Assembly: GCA_032622095.1 (NCBI GenBank)
Contig: CP136066.1
Location: 199,226,978-199,290,977 of the forward strand
DNA length: 64,000 nt
Reading direction: 5' to 3'
From: Siphonodentalium dalli
Lineage: Eukaryota; Mollusca; Scaphopoda; Gadilida; Siphonodentaliidae
In this document: in pieces, positions 57,040 to 64,000 of the stretch
Numbering within the stretch: position 1 is the stretch's first letter
How the letters are laid out: every line of letters starts with the position of its first letter
Notes under the pieces: model-generated
Told to the model about the DNA's origin: nothing
Databases searched by the model: none
What the model saw: only the letters and a program-made list of their open reading frames with translations
Made by a program: the position numbers and the translations under genes

Positions 57040-58530
57040 ATGTTATATAATGATAGACAACATTGATTGTTATCATGTATCCCTTGGGAACTTATTTCGA
57101 TATGACAATTGCTTGACATAGAGCAGCGACTAAACCAGATTACAGTGTAGGATCGATTGGCAAATGCCGCTTACCATTCCTACATCGTTTGTACCACTAT
57201 ACGTGTGAAATATCAGAGAACTATTCAACACCAGGTAACGGCTCCCAGATGATTAACATACTAATGGACTATACACCTGGTTAAAATCACTGCATCTTCA
57301 TTACATTGAGCCACATTAACATTCAAATATGTTACACCCAAGTATTGGTTTTGGTGTTTCATCCACTGGCACTTATGTGACAGCATCCAAAACTAAAATA
57401 TTTTAAGTGATATGCTTTTGACGTCTTTCAAATAACAGTCGAATTTATATGGAGGATCTCCAACGAGTTATATTGCGATATCATATTTTATCAAACGAGT
57501 TTGTTAAATGTGTCCATTCCCAATAAGATTATTGACATTGCCGCTGGAAGAAGCCTGGAGCATTGGCCATACCAACTGCGATAAGGTTGAATTCAAAGAG
57601 ACTTGTGTGGCAGAAAAAACAGTTTTACATTCGAATTGTCTGCGACTTGACATCCAGACTTCCAATCCAGTCCTAAACATATTTGGTATTTGGCTGTAGC
57701 GCCAGGATATCGTCGACCATAGGTAGACGATATCAAAATAGTGTTGTAGTACTTTATTGTCTGAAATCGACTTCTCTTGTCTATAATGACGATATTCTCC
57801 ACGTTGAGACTATGTCTCATATACAAAATGCTTTATGTGTAGCCTTTTATACAGTGGAGTGTGTTTTATGTGGATGAACTCCAGTGTTAATGCACATTGA
57901 AGTAGTTCAATGGTCGAAGGTTCCTTATATACTATTAACAACATAACTTCCTTGGCATTGATGCTTAGTTGTGGGGGGGGGAGGTGTCTGGGTCTTTTAG
58001 TTGAGATTTGATTTGTCATATAAGGCTGTGGTGCAGAAGGTGCTTTATGGGTCAAGGTTAATTATTTCCGAAGTTAATGTTGTTTTGGTGTTATTAACTA
58101 ACATGATTGGTACTCTGCTTGTTCCCTGTTTTACTATAGAATTGTCAATACTTACACATGGTTCTGACGCTACATGCAATTAGGGCTAATCTTGGTAGGA
58201 ATGCCTGTTGCTGTCGAATATATTGCTATTAGTCAGTGTGGGAAGGCTTACATTTTCAGCACCATTATGATGATGGATTGTCAGGATTCTGCAGATAACA
58301 TCCAGCTTCCAATGTGGCTGTCCAGTTGGCTCTCTAATGCCTTACTGACTGCCTACATGTGTGGTGGTGTTCTAATGTCTAATGTCGCTCTAACTCCTTA
58401 GCATGCATTGATCGAGAATCTTAGTTTGGTGGAAATCAAAATGTTTATACACACATAATTCCAGAATTAACATTGTCTAGTTGGGAGAGGTTATAGGCAA
58501 TATTCAAAGCTTTCATGGTTATTAACTAAA
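57040..58530. other. Intron; no gene recognised
   Basis: A plus-strand frame at 58174-58401 and others lack recognised domains. One arm related to the foldback at 24367 lies near 57452-57520, and a short GATATCGTC(T/G)A palindrome near 57707. Confidence 0.45.
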
Positions 58531-58535
58531 CGTAC

Positions 58536-58612
58536 GTTGATATAGGAAACATTGGCGGGGAACAATTCTGTGCTCTGACTATCAGCTGAGATCATCACGT
58601 TTGAGGAATCAT
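58536..58612 (-). CDS. Pseudophosphatase exon (YDxS..V to YIN block)
   Basis: 77-nt exon (acceptor TTTTTTCAG, donor GTACGT), phase 1 in and 0 out. It reads DSSNVMISADSQST and ends FPANVSYIN, matching the DHSRVxL...DYINASYI region. The previous exon should supply the KNRY segment and the first base of the opening codon; I could not place it between 58.6 and 62.08 kb. Confidence 0.82.
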
Positions 58613-58619
58613 CTGAAAA

Positions 58620-60680
58620 AACAATGACCATTACAGTAGTCAGCTTAATGTTAGTTTCTTGAAGAAGCTTATATTTAAAAGACACCAGCTAATGATGATG
58701 GATCTATTCAACAGCACGTCCAGCAACAAGTAAAATCTCAATATAACTGATGTTTTACCGGAAACCATCTATAACTTATAATTATCATTCATACCCCTGA
58801 ATCAATACAGTAATTTACATGGATGGAATGGACCTCATTAATATATTCAACATGACCCAACGTCGATTATGAGTTGATTGAATAAACAAGCTTATGGAAT
58901 CATGTCACAAATGAAAACAAAAATAGGAAAAAATATTTCTGTATTTCAAATCAAGCTCTTCAAAGTTATTAATATGTATTTGTTGGTTTACGTGTGTATA
59001 TAAATTATCATTTGATATGTGTACAGTTAAAAATTAATGAAATTGTATAGTGGATTATCACTTTTTGATTAAAAAGATTCGAGTGAGTAAGTTATTGTGA
59101 CTTGTCCACCATTTATATTTGTGAGAAATTAACCTGGATAAATGACGACATTTTGGATCATGGATATAAGTGGAATTCGTATTCGTGCTCGCATCCCAGC
59201 CTATCCAACAAACCAGGATGTGTTACCTCCTAATTTTTACTATATTTTTCAGTTTTCTTGTTCCAAAAAAGCGTAGTAAATAATATGGTAAATACGACAA
59301 CGTTATTATAGTTAGTTTATAATATGATAATATACAAGACAAAAAGAAGGACCCAATATGATGATAAAAGAAAGAACACCACTGTGAAGGATCGTGTATA
59401 TAGTGATGAACCTATATAGTCACAATGTATGGTAATGATGCTAATGCTTGGTTAATCTTGTAGATCGCTCAGATGCGAGTAGAAGTCGATAGACCTATGG
59501 TTTAAAAACATCGTCCTTTGATATGTCTAGCCTAGTAACGTAAAATCAGTTGCCTATGTTAATGTGTACATGTGCAGTATTGATCCGCGAGGCTAACTGA
59601 CATTTTGACATCATGAAACATTTCACGTCTTCAACTCGTTTATATTAAGAAAATTAACACAACTGATCTAAAATGACGCACAATATTTATAAATTACTGT
59701 TTATAAATAATGTCTTAGAGTATTCAATATCACATAGTAGTTCGTCAGAGGTTGTCATTTTGTACACTGTCCATTCGTCGTTCGTCAATTAATGAGTACA
59801 CGTTTTCATGAAAATAGGAAGTCACGTGATTAAAAAAAAAATGTACACGCTTAAAGAATTAAATGAATATGCAGACCTGACGCCAGTTCTATGCATCTAC
59901 TACGCAACTGTCTGCATGTGCATAATGTTGCGGAGAGGAATGGAGCAATGGGCGGATATAGGTTAGACAAGTATAAGACTACGGTATTGTGAAATGTCCA
60001 TGACGTCACACATACACGAGTTACCTATGCTACACAAGCTGGCGCCGAGCAAAGTTTCTACTTCCGCAAACCAGATTGTTTAAAGCTGTGTTTATACGCG
60101 AGATTCAGCACTTGGGCCCGATCAGTCTTAGGTGTCGTTTACACATAGCCGGTGAGCGATCTAAGCGGCGAACCCGTCAACCGGCGAAGGTTACTGCAGA
60201 GTGTTTACACATCGCCGGTGAACATACCCATATATTCATGTGTCTCCTTTACTTGTTAATAGTTTTCCTTTTAGTACTCACTGAACTGCAATATGATATT
60301 GCTGTACACCTGTAAACATTTACCGCTTCTTGCTAGATGGTTGGGCAGTATAGTGAAGTGAAAAAATTTTGAAATGAAAATGCCGAAATTATTAATATCC
60401 AACTCAAACTTTCAGGTATTGCTATTGGTAATTTTAAAAATATTTAAACAACAATGTTAAAGGTTTGTTTGAGTTCATAGACAATCTGTGAAGTGTCGCA
60501 CCAAAAGCATGGTCATTGTCAGTTTTGAGATATTTTCGTCGCATACATATACAGATTGGTGTCTAATCATTCGGATTGGATTTTATATTATATATATATA
60601 AGTTTTCAACATCGTGAATCAAATGTGACACATTTTCCGTTTGGACAATAAACAATAAAATATGTTTTTCATTTCACTTG
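58620..60680. other. Intron; no gene recognised
   Basis: AT-rich. A direct repeat, CGTTTACACATAGCCGGTGA and GTGTTTACACATCGCCGGTGA (first 20 bases compared), occurs near 60137 and 60202. The missing PTP exon was searched for here without success. Confidence 0.45.
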
Positions 60681-60689
60681 GGCGTTCAC

Positions 60690-61000
60690 CATGTCCATGT
60701 ATACAGGGCCGTTGCGATGGGGGTGTCTCATCCCAACTTTACTCAATATATTCAAAAGCTGGAAATTTCATACCTGATACGACATTAGTTGGAAATTTGA
60801 CATCAACAATATGTTTAAATTGTTCTCGTAGTTTGATTTTCCAACAATTTATTAGTGGTGATTTTTTGATCCAACATTAGAGGCGTGTCAAGTTTGGAAA
60901 ATGTCCAGCAATTCGAAATCTTAAGGCAAGTCTGGATGCTAGAATTTGCAATTTTCAGGGTTCAGATTAAAAAAAATTCTCACACCTGGCCATAACCATG
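60690..61000. repeat. Dispersed repeat family A, third copy
   Basis: Shares CCCAACTTTACTCAA near the start, TTAGTTGGAAATTTGACA, TTGATTTTCCAACAA and CAAGTCTGGATGCTAGAA with the copies at 11-12 kb and 49 kb. Intronic. Confidence 0.7.
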
Positions 61001-61004
61001 GTCG

Positions 61005-62075
61005 GTCGATAATAGTATGTCTTGGTCCTGCCCCGTGATCAGCTATCTAATTTAACTGAATCGAATCGGGGTTCAAGTTGCTTGACGTCAGACCACTAAA
61101 CATGTTAGGTTTGAGCAATTTCCATGTTTAGACCCAAGTTCAGATCTATAGGAAATCGTTCAATACGGGGCCGCCCAGAGGATTACTGGAGTGGAAAGTT
61201 AGATTAAAGCCCAACGTGGTGCGTACATGGATTTACGCGAACTTCTGAGTTTGGTGAGATTCAATATTTGGTGCAGTTGGAAATTCCAAAGACGAACAGT
61301 CCCACACCTCCAAATCAGGCCCTCTAGACCCGTCCCTGTGTATATATGTCCACTACGCACTAAGATTTAGATTATTGCAATAATTATCCATTACGTTTGA
61401 ATCCATTGAAACGTGCCATCCCATTCCTTCCATATATATGAACATACATGTGTATGAACACGCATGTTTAATTCCCTCGAATGCGCAACAAATGTACCAT
61501 GCGCATGCAGAGGACATGTACCATCATCAGTTAGTATTTATAATAATAGCTTATAATCAATGTGTGTGACTACCGACGGACAGCTGATTAGAGACAACCA
61601 AACTGGCACACTGATCCATATATACACATGTGAAAGCGGGCTGGTCTATCAGTGATTACACAATAATATTGTTCAAGTTAATTGTTGAAAGGAAATCATC
61701 CATGACGGCATTACCCCAGATAAACATCTAACTTATCCGCAGAGCGAATTAGAATCCATACGACAATCAGGTGCTTGTACTAAATCATTTTATCCAAAAG
61801 TTGAAAACCGTATAGCTATGTATCCGGATACCTGTAATTCTTATCGGCGAAGTATACACACTCTATTGTTATCGCTAACCGGCAAAAGCGAATAGGATCT
61901 TCGCCGGCTAATGTATAAACACCCCCTTAATGTTTAGAACAAATTATTAGTGTGAGAAAACGTCGACATCCTTTGAAATGCACTGGTGCATATATAAACA
62001 AAGGAAAACTATTCGGATACCATAGTTACAAAAGGCGACTAAGTGAGTCCGGAGTGAACACTAAGGGTTACTGTT
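61005..62075. other. Intron; no gene recognised
   Basis: No exon seen. A candidate 18-nt exon at about 62038-62021 would need a 43-nt intron and was not accepted. Confidence 0.45.
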
Positions 62076-62081
62076 GCTTAC

Positions 62082-62127
62082 TTTTTCTGCCTGCAGCTTT
62101 TCTGGCAGCTTGTTTTAGCGGTAGGGC
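62082..62127 (-). CDS. Pseudophosphatase small exon after the EYIK block
   Basis: 46-nt exon (acceptor TTATTGCAG, donor GTAAGC), phase 0 in and 1 out. It encodes ALPLKQAARKAAGRK, the region after F-x-x-L in PTP domains, just before the NRY segment. Lysine- and alanine-rich. Confidence 0.78.
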
Positions 62128-62799
62128 CTGCAATAAAAAATAAAATATGAGCCAATACAATTTCGGAAGTGTCAAGATGTTGTTTGGCAATAGGTGACCA
62201 AAAGCATCGGTTGTTAACATAAAGCAATCCATGGACCATTTATTTCAATCATGCTCCCAAATGGTATCTGGACAAACGAAAGTCCAGAACGCACACAACG
62301 CAGAATCCCCCATGTTGGAATAATCCTATATTATATGGTTATGCTATGGAGGATTGTCAATTGAAAAGTAAATATACATGTAGATACACATGAGTGGGTT
62401 ACAGTGAAAGTTAATTGTAGAACCTTGTAAATGCCAAATATATTACATACAATTCTTGAGATGTTGTGAACTCTGAATGATTCTACAAGATCATGAACTT
62501 TTTTTGTTCGCTTCGTGGATGGCGATATTCTTAAGAGTTTAATATTGTTTTCGTTTTTAATAAGACAATATTGAATCAACAGTGATATATATTCAAACGT
62601 TAATCTAATTGTTCCAAATTGTTCTTGCTTTGAAAGATTCACCAATTTTTGTTTTCATAATTTTTTGGGACTTAAATATATATTTTTGTTGTAAGTTTTC
62701 GTTAACGATTGTGCATATGGTTTGCGCGCTATTAAATCATTAACAGTTATGAACGGAGTAAGACATACCAAACAGTTTATGTAACAGAAAGTAACTAAC

Positions 62800-62918
62800 C
62801 TTGAATTGTCGAGCATAATTAGAATCAACCGATAAATGTTTGATGTATTCGCCCAGCGTGTCCAAACTAATCTTTCCTCTTGCTGGCTCGGTAATAGCAC
62901 TATTTTGATAACCTAGTG
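62800..62918 (-). CDS. Pseudophosphatase juxtamembrane and domain-start exon
   Basis: 119-nt exon (acceptor TTTTTCCACAG, donor GTTAGT), phase 2 in and 0 out. It encodes a short juxtamembrane stretch, then ISLDTLGEYIKHLSVDSNYA and RQFK, the counterpart of the I-x-x-x-x-L-x-x-YI start of a receptor PTP first domain. It is the most upstream exon recognised. A transmembrane exon and extracellular domains were not found in the remaining 1.1 kb. Confidence 0.85.
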
Positions 62919-63369
62919 CTGTGGAAAAATATAGAGACAACATGGGTGAATTGAGAAAAAAACGTCCACTATCCAACACTGCATATTTAAGTTTAAGACT
63001 GAACAGTGAATACAGTATCATGCATAGCGCTCACGCTCTCAAATATACACTGCATTATAATCGTCTCCACTTCATTTTCGAAATAATATGATTGCATGAG
63101 CCGGCGGGCATAGACATGCCACATGTATTCCCATTCATTTATTTGGACTCATGGTTAAATATTGGGATATATATCAACATGTATTCTGATACAAATTGCG
63201 CAGAATGTTGAGTAGATCCATATTCACAATGGGTTACTTGAACTTCAATGCAATTATTTCCGAAAATAGCAGTCTGGTAACAACATACTATAACATATTA
63301 TAATGTGAACCGTGTCCAATATCCAACTATTAACTCCATTTGGTCATAAATTGCGCTTTATATGCTGTG

Positions 63370-63608
63370 ATAATTGTTATGCTGTGAGTAGTGGTTTCTA
63401 TCAGTTCTCATTTTGTTATATCCGTAGTTACGATCTGCGGTTACGAGTTTGAAAAAAATCATCGAGTCCACCATGACTATCACCTGAACAACATAATTAA
63501 ATCCAAAAATAATCACTGCAATCGTAACAGTATCACCTTACTTCGAGTGGCAAACATATGGGCGGCAGGATTTTTCTCACAAACTGAATGGTAGTCACCA
63601 AATCAGTG
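63370..63608. repeat. Repeat family C, copy 2
   Basis: Most diverged of three related copies. Blocks: CACCATGACTATCACCTGA and CACCTTACTTCGAGTGGCAA, then TTTCTCACAAACTGAATGGT. Lies upstream of the phosphatase juxtamembrane exon. Confidence 0.7.
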
Positions 63609-63739
63609 AAATTGTATTTAGAATGTCCGCAAACTTTACGACCACTATTAGCTGTTCGTAATTCTGATCAGTAGTAGCTCATTGTGTGAATGGATATACA
63701 TCGTACAATGAACTGCTACTGATATTAATTAAGAATAAA

Positions 63740-64000
63740 GAACTACGTCACTGGTATGTGTGCTCGTTCTATCAGTATTCGTTTTGCCAAATCCACATTT
63801 ACATGAACGATTAAGGTTTCAAAAAGGCTATCACGGGCACAATCAAGCATCAAGCATACCACTGACTATGACCTGAAAAGAACACAGCTAAGTGCGCAAT
63901 AATCACGAACTATATAACCACATCACCTTACTACGAGTGACAATACGTTTGAACGCCACTGTTGTCTCACAAACGGACTGGTAGTTATCAATTCTGCGAA
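63740..64000. repeat. Repeat family C, copy 3 (cut by window edge)
   Basis: Blocks: ACCACTGACTATGACCTGAA and CACCTTACTACGAGTGACAA, then CTCACAAACGGACTGGTAGT. Closer to copy 1 than to copy 2. It continues to the last base of the window. Confidence 0.7.

Noticed and set aside
62021-62038. Candidate 18-nt exon supplying the residues before YDDS in the phosphatase domain
   Set aside because: It would need a 43-nt intron among introns of hundreds to thousands of bases, and it lacks the NRY motif.

Overview
Eukaryotic (metazoan) genomic DNA, AT-rich, with long introns bounded by GT/AG splice sites and dense with transposable elements. The mix (CR1/L2-like LINE with an SGNH-type ORF1, a Penelope-like element, a hAT MITE, a tRNA-like SINE, many foldback elements, a 53-bp satellite, a receptor-type tyrosine phosphatase gene and a D8C-domain gene) suggests a marine invertebrate, possibly a lophotrochozoan. 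The species cannot be fixed from the sequence. No bacterial or organellar genes were seen.

Host genes are few, and all those recognised lie on the minus strand. (1) Two exons at 13272-13063 and 9003-8833 encode one cysteine-rich D8C (uromodulin/GP2-type) domain; the flanking exons were not found. (2) From 62918 down to 43887, nine exons with matching splice phases encode the juxtamembrane part, a single tyrosine-phosphatase (PTP) domain and a tyrosine-rich C-terminal tail. The active-site motifs are degenerate: the signature arginine is alanine, WPD reads HTD and the first Q-loop glutamine is proline. This is probably a receptor-like pseudophosphatase. The extracellular part lies beyond the right edge or was not recognised, and the exon for the KNRY segment was not found.

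The rest is repeats. 1-6.6 kb: a 1.9-kb block present twice around a 100-N gap (possibly a false duplication) with foldback MITEs. 6.6-14.6 kb: foldbacks and dispersed repeats around the D8C exons. 14.6-18.75 kb: a satellite of about 43 monomers interrupted by a 1.8-kb composite element with two identical 451-bp direct terminal repeats and a 4-bp target duplication. 27-28 kb and 39.3-43.9 kb: two parts of a LINE that look like one element split by about 11 kb of other DNA, which holds a THAP-like fragment, a repeated AACGCTCTTTAT motif, a 164-bp tandem array, a SINE and foldbacks. The LINE 3' part carries an 886-bp hAT MITE with a perfect 8-bp target duplication, and its tail ends 11 bp beyond the stop codon of the phosphatase gene on the opposite strand. 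45.75-48.86 kb: a Penelope-like element with 845-bp inverted terminal copies sits in the last phosphatase intron. 53-55.7 kb: tandem repeats rich in AAGGTCA half-sites fill another intron.

All exon models rest on reading splice sites, phase and motif agreement by eye; none was tested against transcripts or databases.
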